Below are positions 11,501 to 23,000 of a stretch of 64,000 nt of DNA, piece by piece (within the stretch, counting starts at the first letter, position 1; each line of letters opens with the position of its first letter). The translations under genes were made by a program, and so were the position numbers. The notes beneath the pieces are model-generated. The model made no database searches, was not told the origin of the DNA, and saw nothing but the letters and a program-made list of their open reading frames with translations. Origin of the DNA: Capsicum annuum. Taxonomy: Eukaryota > Streptophyta > Magnoliopsida > Solanales > Solanaceae. The stretch is from NCBI RefSeq assembly GCF_002878395.1, contig NC_061115.1:212591331-212655330 (forward strand), read 5' to 3'.

Positions 11501-11639
11501 TAAAGGCATCCACATTCGTTTTCTCATCGATATCTACAGCATATGCATTCCCTCCGGTGTAACTCAAAGATCCGTCTACATTATTGGTCACAAATTCCCC
11601 ACCAGATTGGCATATTGCAATGATTTTCTTTGCAGCCAT
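8562..11639 (-). CDS. MUSTANG-type domesticated Mutator transposase with PB1 domain
   Basis: Two exons: 11639-11287 and 10434-8562, with a GT-AG intron (AGTAG|GTATTT, ATTCAG|GTCC). Phases fit and give 741 residues. Domains in order: PB1 (about 4-105, with an acidic DKDLRRM motif); MuDR-type DNA-binding domain with a Cys/His finger (C218, C223, H247, C249); MULE transposase core around LLFLDSTVLY (D374) and YHGYCLRHL; SWIM zinc finger CSC...CCH (631-645); AT-hook-like RPAGRPK; C-terminal CCHC knuckle CSKCKGLGHNKKTC (727-740). PB1 plus MULE core plus SWIM is the architecture of the MUGB branch of the MUSTANG family, plant genes derived from Mutator transposases and conserved as host genes. The expected second catalytic Asp appears as Ala (FVSAFQNG, residue 436); a Glu is present at 520 (SEPDHW). 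There are no terminal inverted repeats around it. The start at 11639 is chosen because PB1 homology begins there. The role is probably in transcription or chromatin, by inference. Confidence 0.9.
10621..10836. mobile_element. Tourist-like (PIF/Harbinger) MITE in the MUSTANG intron
   Basis: A 216-bp element with inverted ends GGGGTTGTTTGGTAT and ATACCAAGCGACCCC and inner complementary words (GGGATGGGATAAGC; ATTATACTCATCCC). It is flanked on both sides by TAA (10618-10620 and 10837-10839), the 3-bp target duplication typical of Tourist elements. Confidence 0.9.
10952..11020 (-). mobile_element. TS-like SINE fragment
   Basis: The + strand shows CAACCGTGGTGACCGGGCTA and GCACCTTGACTAATTCCAC, the 3' half of a reverse-oriented TS-like SINE, within the intron of the MUSTANG gene. 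Confidence 0.7.
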
Positions 11640-12540
11640 TACTACGAGGGCAATATAAAATGTCAACAAATTTTGATGAACCAACGTTGGACGAACAATT
11701 TGACACCTGCCCTGATGTTGCAGCAATCCTATAGCTAAGAACTAATTGCATAACAAAATAGCAACCTACACAAAAGATGATAGATGAAACCTTAAGCAAA
11801 TTAAAAACTAACAAGCTAATAATCCTAGACATAGCCCCAAGGGGCCAGCATAACAGTCTAACAGTTAGCGCAACAACTTTGAAACTAAGCTTCAATCTAT
11901 GTTGCTCGGACTCGTTAAAAATGTCAATGGGTGCGTGTAGGATTTGCCAAAATTAGTGTATTTTTGAAGAATCCAGACACGGGTGCGGCATCAAAAGTGA
12001 AGAGTCCGCGCAACTTAGGCTTCAATACCCTTGGAGGCTACATCAGGTAAATAAAAATAATGATTACCATGTGTCCAACCAGGTTATGCCTCGACTAGTT
12101 CCACGGGTACCTAACCTCCCACCCAACATAGGTACCGAATAATTTTGTCCACTCTATTTGGATGGTTGTTATGTGTTGTTTCATAATTTATCTTATTATA
12201 TTTTATTGTATCATATTGTATCGTTGTGATGAATACAATGTTCGGATAGATTGCATCGTTTTCCGTCGTTACATAATGTCACAAACAATTTGAAGGATGA
12301 ACCTACAAGTATAGTAGGATACATGGCAGTGGTAGAGCTAGCTACTATAAAAGGTAGGGTAAAGGATAAAATAAGACTATTAAAAAATAAACATAGACAA
12401 AATGAGAAGAAAAGATAAGTTGACGATACGATCATATCAAATTGGTCATCACATAAAATGCGACTTATCATCACTATCTAACAATGGATTTAACTGATAA
12501 AGTTGATGCTATGTGACCAGAAAGTCATGGGTTCAAGACA
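11640..12540. other. Intergenic, repeats only
   Basis: Upstream region of the MUSTANG gene. It contains a MITE at 11898-12018 (listed separately) and a reverse TS-like SINE fragment at about 12075-12145 (CCTCGACTAGTTCCACGGG). No gene or clear TATA element is seen. Confidence 0.5.
11898..12018. mobile_element. Short palindromic MITE (TATGTTGCTCGGACTC family)
   Basis: About 120 bp. The left end is TATGTTGCTCGGACTC and the right end is GAGTCCGCGCAACTTA. The halves are self-complementary around AGTGTATTTTTGAAGAATCC. Relatives lie at 28978-29091 and, more decayed, at about 13610-13735. Confidence 0.75.
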
Positions 12541-12930
12541 TGGAAACAACAACAACAACATACCCAGTGTAGTTCCACAAAGTGAGGTAGAGAGGCTGTT
12601 TACAATAGACCCTCGGCTCAAGACGAAAAAAGTCTAGAAAAAGACGTAATGAAAGTAGAAGAGGCAATAGAAAATAACAAAAACAATAGATAGTAGTAGA
12701 ACAATACTACAACAAAATAATAATATATCAAACTACAAGAAACAGCAGATACTAATAGAAATCAAAGAACAAGAAACTACAAGTATAGTACTATGACTAC
12801 TATTACAAACAACCAGAAACAACATCTTGCAGAAATGCTAGGTAAGACTATGTACACTAAATCCTTATGGTCCGGCCTTTCGTCGTACTCTGCGCATAAC
12901 GGAAGCTTTAGTGCATCGGGCTATTTTTTT
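12541..12930 (-). mobile_element. RTE-type LINE/SINE 3'-tail repeat
   Basis: Starts with a CAA repeat followed by ATACCCAGTGTAGTTCCAC, then GGTAGAGAGGCTGTTTAC and GACCCTCGGCTCAAGACG. This is the common Solanaceae 3'-tail sequence of non-LTR elements in reverse orientation. A second repeat word, GCGCATAACGGAAGCTTTAG, lies at about 12892-12912. No coding part is visible. Confidence 0.6.
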
Positions 12931-13019
12931 ATGTAATAAAATTTAAATAACAATTAAAACAAACATTGTGTCTAAACTAAAAACATAAACAAGTTGTTAG
13001 AGGCTAATTAGGTTTCAAA

Positions 13020-13250
13020 AAATTAATAACCGTGGTGTTAAGGCCAGATTGCGCCTTGACTAATTCTTTTGGTACCTGCTACCTCCCATCAACATAAATA
13101 CGACTAACTCTACCCACCAAGCTTGAACAAATGGCACCTCGCAGTTCTCAACTCACTTCATTAATCACTAGGTCACAGCCTTACGTGCTAAAGTAAAAAT
13201 TATTTTGCGTGCACCGCGCTGCCTTTTTTTTTTTTTTTTTTTTTTTAAGT
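13020..13250 (-). mobile_element. TS-like SINE and poly(T) tract
   Basis: Reverse-oriented SINE: AACCGTGGTGTTAAGGCC, TACCTGCTACCTCCCATC, CCCACCAAGCTTGAAC, ending near the tRNA-like CACTAGGTCACAGCC. A separate repeat word, GTGCACCGCGCTGCC, and a long T run follow at 13198-13247. Confidence 0.7.
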
Positions 13251-14263
13251 TGATCACTTATTAAATTAAGATAAAATTAATTAATTTTTTCTCATTTTAA
13301 CCGTATAACTAATAGTATATATTAAATGTGAACAATTACAATGTTTATTCCTATGTCCAATAACAAAAGGATAAGATAGTAAAATTAATTATTCAATTTA
13401 TGATTTCTGAATTACTACACAAAATTAAATGTGTCCAACCAAAAGGAGACGGAGGAAGTATAATACTGGGTTATGTTGCTAAAGGAAGCCTTGAGTAACT
13501 CGAAAAATTATTATCATGTGATCAGGTCACGGGTTTCCACCTCTTACATAAATGTAAGGTCCAAACCGACACATAACATATATTTAATGCACTGAGCTGT
13601 CCTTTATGGATTATGTTGTTTGAACTTTCTAAAAATATTAATAGGTATCTGTCGAATGCAAAATAATGTATTTTTGAACTATCTGACTACAACTAATATT
13701 TTTAGAAAATCCGAGCAAAGTTTGGAACAAAAGAAAAAAACTAATCAAGCAAATAGCAATTTTGGAAAAGATTCATCATATCAATTTAGACAAAGAAATC
13801 AAATTAGTGAAAATTTGTGGGAACAAATGCAAAATTGGGTTTTTTGATTTCACTAAAAATGGAGGAGAAAAATGAAATTACCTGATAACCAATGGGGTAT
13901 ACTTTAATTTCTGCTTTGTTTCATGTTTTATCTTTTTTTTTTTTCTCACGGCGAAAGGGGAAAACATAAAGAAGAATAGTCTGCAAAAATGAGGTGCTAT
14001 CTATTTGAAATTTGATTTTATGACCTTTTGCACCCTAAAAACTTTGTAAAGATGTCAATTTTCCATTAATATTTTGGGGGTGATATGATAGAAGGGATAA
14101 GAAAGATAATTATGAGATAAAGTTTGGGATCGATTTTAAGATAAAGTTTGAAATCAAATTTATTTTATATTTAGTATGAGGCGTTAGTTATGAGACTTTT
14201 ATTTCAATATTTGTTCTAAAATAATGGTATGACTATCCTATGTTAAGGATAGTTTCAGAGGAT
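13251..14263. other. No gene seen
   Basis: AT-rich sequence with a decayed copy of the TATGTTGCTCGG-type MITE at about 13610-13735. Open frames here are short and show no domain. Confidence 0.5.
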
Positions 14264-14411
14264 CTGGGGCGGAGTCACCTTTGGACAAGGGGCATCTTTT
14301 CGATAAAAAATTAAACTACTTATGCATGATTAAATCCATTTCGACTAGTTCATATATTCACTTCTGAACTCCTTTAGGGAAATTTTTAATTTTTTTTTGG
14401 CTCCGCCACTG
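14264..14411. mobile_element. hAT-type MITE
   Basis: A 148-bp element with ends CTGGGGCGGAGTC and GGCTCCGCCACTG. Its flanks, cagaggat and catgggat, match at six of eight positions, consistent with an old 8-bp target duplication. Confidence 0.75.
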
Positions 14412-16305
14412 CATGGGATATACCATCTGATGGAATATCCCTACTTATACTATCTGGTGTTCCAAACGATCTCTTAGGTGTGTTTGGTACTAGAGATAAG
14501 GAATAACTAATCAATGGATTAATTTTCGAATGAGTTTATTTCATATTTCGTTGGGATAAAATTTCAGAAGTGGAATAATAATCTTAGAATAACTTTCCTA
14601 AAATAATTAATTTTGAGATAAATTGTTCCCAGATCAAATGAGCCATTAGAGATATACAACTTTCATCCTTTTATCTTTGGAATTGATTTTTTGAGTGGTT
14701 TTAATTTAATCGAATGAGCAAAACAATTATTTTCTAGAAAATAGTTTGTCGGATTATTTCTTGCTTGTCTATGAATTCAACAATAGTTTGAAAGATTATC
14801 CTGTTTGAGAATCTTTGAATCTATATATATTTTCAATTCTCCAAATCATTTCATTGTTAATACGCTCTTTCATGTCTCTTGGTGTCTAAATATACATCGT
14901 GAATCTTGTCTTGTTTAAACTTTGACCTTTACCTAGCTATTTCATTGGTAACACAGTAGTGAAAATTCATATAGAAAATAATGAAAAAAAATAATATTAA
15001 CAAGATAATGTGATGACCGATTCAAGTAAAACATCAAGGTAATAGTAAAATAGATAAAAAGATAGTAAAAAGATAATAATAACAAACTAACAGAGAAATT
15101 CCTAATTCTCCACTACAACTCCTTAGGGACATGTCCGACAAAATTACATGTGTCATATCTAGTCTAATTTTATCTTTTAGACCTCAATACTTCTTCGCTC
15201 TACGCCAACCTTTTCTCTGATTCACCATAGCTTACCGATCACACCTTTTCATCAAGACATTTACACATCTCCTCTCGATATATTTAAAATATCTCAATCT
15301 CACCTTTTTCTCGCCTTATTTCATTACAAAAAAACACCGACCTTATTTGGTACAAGACGAAATATGTAGAAGCAAAAGAACAACAAAAAAATGATAATCC
15401 AAACACGAAAATGAAACCCTATCTCTAAGAACAAGAAATTAAGATAAACAATGATAAAGGATAATAGGTTGACACAAGAATAAAAGTAATAGGCAACCAA
15501 GATTATAGGAAAATCAATACCTCCTATTGAAAATCCAACAAGTACCGAATATCAAAAGACACCTTCTAGAGGAATGATATCTTTGAGCAAGCAATTTCAT
15601 CAACATTCAATAACAATAAAGGTAATAGCCTCAACTCTCACAAGAGTTCTCTCATCAAAATATCAATAAATTAAACAGTCAATCTAAAAAATGAGTTTAA
15701 TCTCAACTATTTATAACTTATATTACTAATTACAAAAATATCCTTAATGAAATAAAAATTTTCTAAGCATGAGACTTGTGTGTCAAAAATATCCACTTTA
15801 CGTCCATGACCTCTTTAGTCTTTTTATTCCTTGTACTTTCATTTTAATATGTTCTCAAGCTTTAATTTTTTATTTCATGATATTAATAAAGCTCGATTTG
15901 CATCATTATTTCAAATATATTTTTATTTCTAATTCTATCTTTGTTTGGCTATTCTTGTAAATATAACTGGTGCAAATGGGCTATGGGGTGAAATTAATTG
16001 CAAAATTTGGCAAAGGCCCGTTTCCCAAAATATATGGTAAGTGTCTAGCAATAAAACTCGGGAGTCCTTCAAGTTTTAAGAATTGGATAGAAGGGATAAA
16101 TGAATAATAAAGGTTAATGAGATTAAATTTTATTTACAAAAATAATTCAGCAGTCCTCAAACTTTTAATTTCTACACATTCACCTCTCTATTTATTACTT
16201 AAAATATCGCAATTTTTATCAAAATATATCCAAAGAAAAGGCGGGAGATCCCAAAAGACAGGTGTTTTTGTCGTCTTCCACTGGTCTCCTTCCATAGCCC
16301 CTTCA
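14412..16305. other. Intergenic, decayed repeats
   Basis: Contains a MITE-like stretch at about 14475-14650 (GTGTTTGGTACTAGAGATAA, then AACTTTCCTAAAATAATT). At about 15170-15345 is a reverse fragment resembling the end of a Solanaceae RTE-type LINE coding region (CGCTCTACGCCAACC, CACATCTCCTCTCGATAT). No supported gene. Confidence 0.45.
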
Positions 16306-19300
16306 ACCGAGAAAAATAGTTGAGAACCCTTCCTAAGTTTCTAATTAAATAAAAGGGACAAGTGGATCCCATTTATTTTTTCTCTTTTTTTATTTACTTA
16401 ACTTAATTAACATAATTAGCATAAAAGGGACTAACTTAGAGTATTTGAAACTTGCATCCTTGAAATGATCTCCCTTGAAACTCACAGATAAAATAGAGAA
16501 ATCGATTTCCATCTCCTCTTCAACGTTAGTTCATCTTTTCCTCTTTTCTTCTTTTCCGCCATTTTCTTCAAATCTTCTTTTATAAATCATTCCTCTTCTT
16601 TTTACATTTTTTTTCTATCAAAAAGATAATCAATTCTATCAAATCTTCTGATACAAGGTAAATTTTCTTTCTCTTTTCTATATCCAAGCTTAAATTTAGG
16701 GTTTGATTAAAAAGAAAAATTAGGCGATTTCTCTTTTCTATATCCAAGCTTTTATTATGTAGTATTTTAGTGAATTTTGGTGTATATATATTTGACATAT
16801 TTTGACAATTACGAAATGCTTTAGTTGCTCTATAATGCTTTGGTTGCTCTATAATTGCACTATTCTGCCTTATAATTTTTCTATTTTTAGTTTATCTTTT
16901 TACTATTTTATGTAGATAATGGGTCGATATAAGAGGAAGCAAAGCAGAGCATCTTCACCTGTTCCAGATGCTAGAAAAAAAGCTAGAGTCGCTGTCCGAA
17001 AGAAAAATACTGAAAATAATGAGCAACCGATTAGTGAAAAAGAAACACTTCAAAGTAGTAATTATCATCCATCTATTGAAGAAAAAAATGATGAAAGTAG
17101 CAGCGAGCAATCTGATGAAAAGAAAAAAAATAGTGAAAATAGCCGTGAGCAATCAGGTGAAGAAAAAAGTGTCGAGAACAGCTGCGTAGATCAAGTAAAG
17201 AGGAAAAAGATGATGAGAGTAATGGTGATGAATCAAGCGAAAATGAATAAGTAGTGAACAATCAGGTGAAAAAGAAAAAGAAGATAAAACCAATGATATT
17301 GGTGGTGATGATTTTTCAAACGATACTGAATCATCTGATAATCCTAGTGAACACAGATCTCTTCCAGTTTCAGATTATGTCAAAATAATTTATATTGAAA
17401 AGTATAAATCTAAAACCCATGTAAATGTGTTTGGGCCATATGAATCAAAGATCAATGCGAGAGTTGGCTTTGAAGCTCGATTTGTTGAGTTTAGAAGGAT
17501 TCTAAGAAGTCAGTATATTGAAAATGATTTCAAAAAAAATTGTTTTGGTCATTTTCTGAAGTTGGATGAAAATGTAGGAGTACAACTTCCAACGAAGTTA
17601 GTACACGGACTTTGTGTTCGTCGAATATTTTATAAAAAATAATAGGAGATTTGGTTTGATTATAATGGTTCGCCGATATGTTTTGGGATTAATGAATTTG
17701 CTATCATGACTGAACTTCGATGTCATTCTTTTCCTCCTCTTAGTTAGCAGTTAACAAAGATTGGAAAAGAAGGTGAAAAGTTGATTGATGTAGTGATTAA
17801 GTCTTCAAATGCAGATGTACTCATAGAGAAGATGACGGATCCAAAGTTGACAAAAAAACAAAAGGTGGCTTTTAGTGTGGCTTGGTTCTTGCATTGTATT
17901 TTATGTTCAAAAAGTGCAAATAAGAATATAGAAACTTAGTGGCTAAAGATAGCGTCGAACAAAATGTATTCGATTCATATCCATGGGATCGAATAAGCTT
18001 TGATCTTACCATTAACTATCTTTTAAAGAAGCTAGATCCAACCAAATCTCAGTATAACATTCATGGCTTTCCGTGGAAGTTCGCGGTAAGTAATTAAATT
18101 GAAGTTTTCATTTTTTGATTATCAGTTAAACTATTATCATGACTTTATTGTGTATAATAAGCTACTTTTTACTATTATATTATAGGCTTGGACATTTGAA
18201 GCTATTCTGACAATTCAACGACTTTACTAAGGATCCTTCACCTGAAAGATCATTCCCAAGAATGATTAGATGGATGACTGCAACACCTGCTCACAAGTTA
18301 ACTGTTGATCCTATTGACCAGACAAGATAACAAGTAATATTATATATGTACAAAATTTTAGTTGTTTTGCGCAAAATAATAACTTCAAATATTGGGAAAC
18401 TATGCTTATTGTTTTCACAACTACTTCAGTTGTCCAACAATAATTGAAGTTGTTCCCACAACTACTTCAGTTGTTCAACAACTGTAGAATTTATTTCCAC
18501 AACTTCTTCAGTTTTTTCAACAACTGTTGAAGTTGTTCCAACAACTTTTTCAATTATACAACAACTGTTAAAGTTGTTTCTACAACTAGTTCAATTGTCT
18601 AACAACTATTGAAGTTGTTCCTACAACAACAGACAACTGAAATTATTGTTGGACAACTGAATTAGTTGTTCCAAAATATATATAATTTTTGTAAATTTAA
18701 TTGCAGATGCAAAATCAGGTTGTTCGCCCCTTTCATTTTCCAACGCAGAGAAAGAAAAGTTTTTGTTCAAGATATTGAGGCCTATCAAGATTGTTCGGAT
18801 TCAAAAATCGATGTTTTAAAGATGAGTTGTCACTTGTAACTGTAATAAAGTTGGATATAACTGGTGGTGAGGAGAATCTTGAGAGAGTTGGTGATTAGCA
18901 GAATCTTAATCGGGTTGGTGGGGAGAATAATATTGTGAGAAATTATGGTATTGAGAGAGATAGTATTGGTCAAATTGTATTTGATATTTATAAATCTTTT
19001 GGTGTAGTAGAAAGAGGTGACTCACATATTGTCGATCTTGGTAGGGGGAGATACTCCGGATGTGACAAAAACAACAAATGTGAATACTTCTAATGTTGAT
19101 TGTAGTTGTAAGTGTCAAACATGTTGTGATAAGTATGATGTCCTTTTGAATGAAGTAAAATCCTTGTCAACAAAGTTAGATGGGCAGCAATCAAAGAGGA
19201 CTATATATCCGAGCTATGCAAGAAAATCTTCTTATACTTCTGCGTTAAAAAGAAGATTAGCCATGAATTTCAAGGCCTAAAATGCAAGGAGAGAAAATAG

Positions 19301-20039
19301 ACTGGAAGTGAATTTGTACAAACCTTTTGATGTGGAGAAGAGAGAGGTTTTTAATGACTTTATTAGTAAGAAGGAAGAGGAAAGAAAAATATATTTGACT
19401 GGTGAATTTAATTATCAAGACTTGATGAACTTGACTGATTCATATTTTTGGTTTGAGCGCAACGTAAATATTACTAACTTTTTACTTTGTTCAATTACTA
19501 ATTGATATTGAATTGACTGTCATTTTTATTTTACAACGTGTTAATGAGACTTTGTCCCTTATGCGCAAGAGACAGATTTGGTTTTCCATACACTATAATC
19601 AAACAGATCTAATTTTGAATCTAAATTTTTACAATAGCTTGTATAATCAGTACAATAATTTGAGTGATAAGAGTTTAGTGGATGGTGCTCCACCAATGCA
19701 ATTATTTGAGATGGATAGTAACATACTCAAATATTGTAGTGGTGAAAAGCCGTATTCATATGGTCTAAAGTGGGATGGAGCAAAAAGAATTTACACTGTA
19801 ATGAACATAAGGAATACACACTTTATTGCACTCAATTTTTTTATGAAGAAGAGTTTAATTCAAGTTTATGATTGCAATATTGATGTGTGTGATAAACCGA
19901 CTTTTCTTACTGCTATTCAACCCATTCTCGAATTATGATCCAAACTACTCAAGCAAAGCGGGGTGTTCAATCATTTGCCTAAATTTTTTTTAAATTATGC
20001 ATGGTCGTATGAGCGTCTCAAGGAATGTCCCAAGAAGCA
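16306..20039 (+). pseudogene. DUF1985/Ulp1-protease element, left arm
   Basis: Remnant of a transposon-borne gene. A start at 16919 (MGRYKRKQSRASSPVPDARK) opens a basic then Glu/Lys/Ser-rich repeat region (SSEQSDEKK, SREQSGEEK). A frameshift follows near 17240, then a DUF1985-like domain from about 17427 to 17900 (FGPYESKINARVGFEA, LKLDENVGVQLP, CFGINEFAIMTEL), with stops at 17641 and 17746. A minisatellite-filled gap follows, then a Cys-rich CCKCQTCC-type segment near 19100. Last comes an Ulp1-like C48 protease part from about 19510 to 19938 with NTHFIALNF (candidate His) and VYDCN (candidate Asp). The protease is cut before its catalytic Cys by the palindrome centre. Ulp1 domains of this kind travel in Mutator-like elements (the Kaonashi type in Arabidopsis), but no ends of such an element were identified. 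Confidence 0.75.
18413..18665. repeat. AACAACTTC/GAAGTTGTT minisatellite, left arm
   Basis: Tandem units of roughly 41 bp built from alternating self-complementary words (CAACTACTTCAGTTGTCC, TTGAAGTTGTTCC). It is located between the DUF1985 part and the Cys-rich part of the pseudogene. Confidence 0.8.
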
Positions 20040-23000
20040 ATTTTTAAATGATGACTGTAAAACACAAGTATATGGTCCACATGCTGTATAAGAATTACTT
20101 CTTGGGACACCCTTGAGATGTTCATATGGCCATGCATCATTTAAATTTTTTTCAGGCAAATGATTGAACACCCCGCTTTGCTTGAGTAGTTTGGCCATAA
20201 TTCAAGAATGGGTTGAATAGCAGTAAGAAAAGTCGGCTCATCACACACATCAATATTGCAATCATAAACTTGAATCAAACCCTTCTCCATCAAAAACTCG
20301 AGTGCAATAAAATGTGTATTTTTTATGTTCATCACAGTGTAAATTTTTTTTGCTTCATCCCACTTTCGATCATATGGATACGGCTTTTCACCACTTCAAT
20401 ATTTGAGTATGTTACTGTTCATCTCAAATAATGTGAGTGCCTCATGCATTGGTGGAGCACTATCCACTAAACTCTTATAACTCAAATTCTTGTACTGATC
20501 ATACAAGATATTGTAAAAATTTAGATTCAAAATTAGATTTGTTTGGTTATAGTGTCTGGAAAATCAAATCTGTCCCTTACGCATAAAGGACAAAATCTCA
20601 TTAACATGCTGCAAAATAAAAATGACAGTCAATTCAATATCAATAGGTAATTGAACAAAGTAAAAAGTTAGTAATATTTACCTTGAACTCAAACCAGAAA
20701 TATAAATCAGTCAAGTTCATCAAGTCTTTATAATTAAATTCACCAGTCAAATATATTTTTCTTTCCTCTTCCTTCTTACTAATGAATTCATTAAAGACCT
20801 CTCTCTTCTCCACATCAAGAGGTTTGTACAAATTCACTTCTAGTTTATTTTTTCTCCTTACATTTTAGGCCTTGGAATTCATGGTCAATCTTTTTTTTTT
20901 AACGCAGGAGTATAAGAAGATTTTCTTGCATAGCTCGGATATATAGTCCTCTTTGATTGCTGCCCATCTAACTTTGTTGACAAGAATTTTACTTCATTCA
21001 AAAGGACATCATACTTATCACAATATGTTTGACATTTACAACAACAATCAACATTAGAAGCATTCACGTTTGTTGTTTTTGTCACACCCGAAATATCTCC
21101 CTCCTTGCCAAGATCAACAGTATATGAGTCACCTCTTTCTATTCCACCAAAAGATCTACAAATATCAAATGCAATCTGACCAACACTATCTCTCTCAACA
21201 CCATAATTTCTCCCAACACTATTCTCCCCACCAACCCGATTAAGATTCTGCTGATCACCAACTCTCTCAATATTCTCCTCACCATCAGTTATATCCAACT
21301 TTATTGCAGTTACAAGTGACAACTCATCTTTTAAAACATCAATTTTTGGATCCGTACAATCTTTATAAGCCTCAATATCTTGAATAATTTTTTTTTCTTT
21401 CTTTATGTTTGTTGGAAAAAGAAAGGGGTGAACAACCTAATTTTGCATCTGCATTTAGATTTTTTTTTTATATAGTTTGAAACAGCTAATTCAGTTGTCC
21501 AACAATAATTTCAGTTGCCTGTTGTTGTAGGAACAACTTTAACAGTTATTGGACAACTGGACTAGTTGCAGAAACAATTTTAATAGTTGTTGGACAACTG
21601 AAAAAGTTGTCGGAACAACTTTAACAGTTGTTGGACAACTGAAGAAGTTGTCGGAACTTCTTCAACAGTTGTTGAAAAACTGAAGAAGTTGCGAGAACAA
21701 ATTCTACAGTTGTTGGACAACTGAAGTAGTTGTGGGAACAACTTCAATTGTTGTTGGACAACTTAAGTAGTTATTGGAACAACTCAACTTTTGTTGAACA
21801 ACTAAAGTAGTTGTGGAAATAACAAGCATAGTTGCCCAGTATTTGAAGTATTGCTTTGTACATATATAATAGTACTTGTTCTCCTGTCTGGTCAATAGGA
21901 TCAACAGTTAACTTGTGAGCGGGTGTTGCGGCCATCCATCTAATCATTTTTGAAAATAATCTTTCAGGTGAAGGATCCTTAGAAAGTCCTTGAATTGCCG
22001 GAATAGCTTTAAATGCCCAAGTCTATAATATAATAGTAAAAAATAGCTTATTGTACACAATAAAGTCATGATAATAGTTTAACTAATCAAAAGCGAAAAC
22101 TTCAATTTAATTACTTACCGCAAATGCCCACGAAAATCCATGAAGATTATACTGAGATTTGGTTGGATCTAGCTTCTTTAAAAGATAGCTAATGGTAAGA
22201 TCAAAGCTTATTCGACCCCATGGATATGAATGGAATACATTTTTGTTCGACGCCATCTTTAACCACTAAGTTTTTATCTTCTTATTTGCACTTTTTGAAC
22301 ATAAAATACAATGCAAGAACCAAACCATATTAAAAGCCACCTTTTGCTTTTTTGTCAACTTTGAATCTGTCATCTTCTCTATGAATACATCTGCATTTGG
22401 AGACTATATCAACCAACTTTTCACCTTCTTTTCCAATCTTTGCTAACTGCTGACTAAGAGGAGGAAGAGAATGAAATTGAAGTCCAGTCACGATAGCAAA
22501 TTTCTTAATCCCAAAACATATCGGCAAACCATTATAATCAAACCAAATCTCTTTTTGTTTTTCACAAAATATTCGACGAAGACAGTCTCCATGTACTAAC
22601 TTCATTGGAAGATGTATTGCTACATTTTCATCCAACTTCAGAAAATGATCAAAACAAGGATTTTTGAAATCATTTTCAATATGCTGACTTCTTAGAATCT
22701 TTCTAAACTCAACAAATTGAGCTTCAAAGCCCACTCTCGCATTGATCTTTGATTCATATGGCCTAAACATATTTAAATGAATTTTAAATTACTTTTCAAT
22801 GGAAATTGTTTTGACATAATCTGAAACTGAAAGAGACCTAGGTTTACTATGACTATCCAATGATTCAGTACCTTTTGAAAAATCATCACCACCAATATCA
22901 TTGGTTCTATCTTCTTTTCCTTTTTCACCTGATTGCTTCTATCTTCTTTTTGTTTTTCACTTGATTGCTCACTCTCGCTTTCACCACTTTTTTCGTTTTT

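Noticed and set aside
19995..20198. Open frame crossing the palindrome centre
   Set aside because: Its last 20 or so residues are simply the complement of the opposite arm; only the first part is protease homology.
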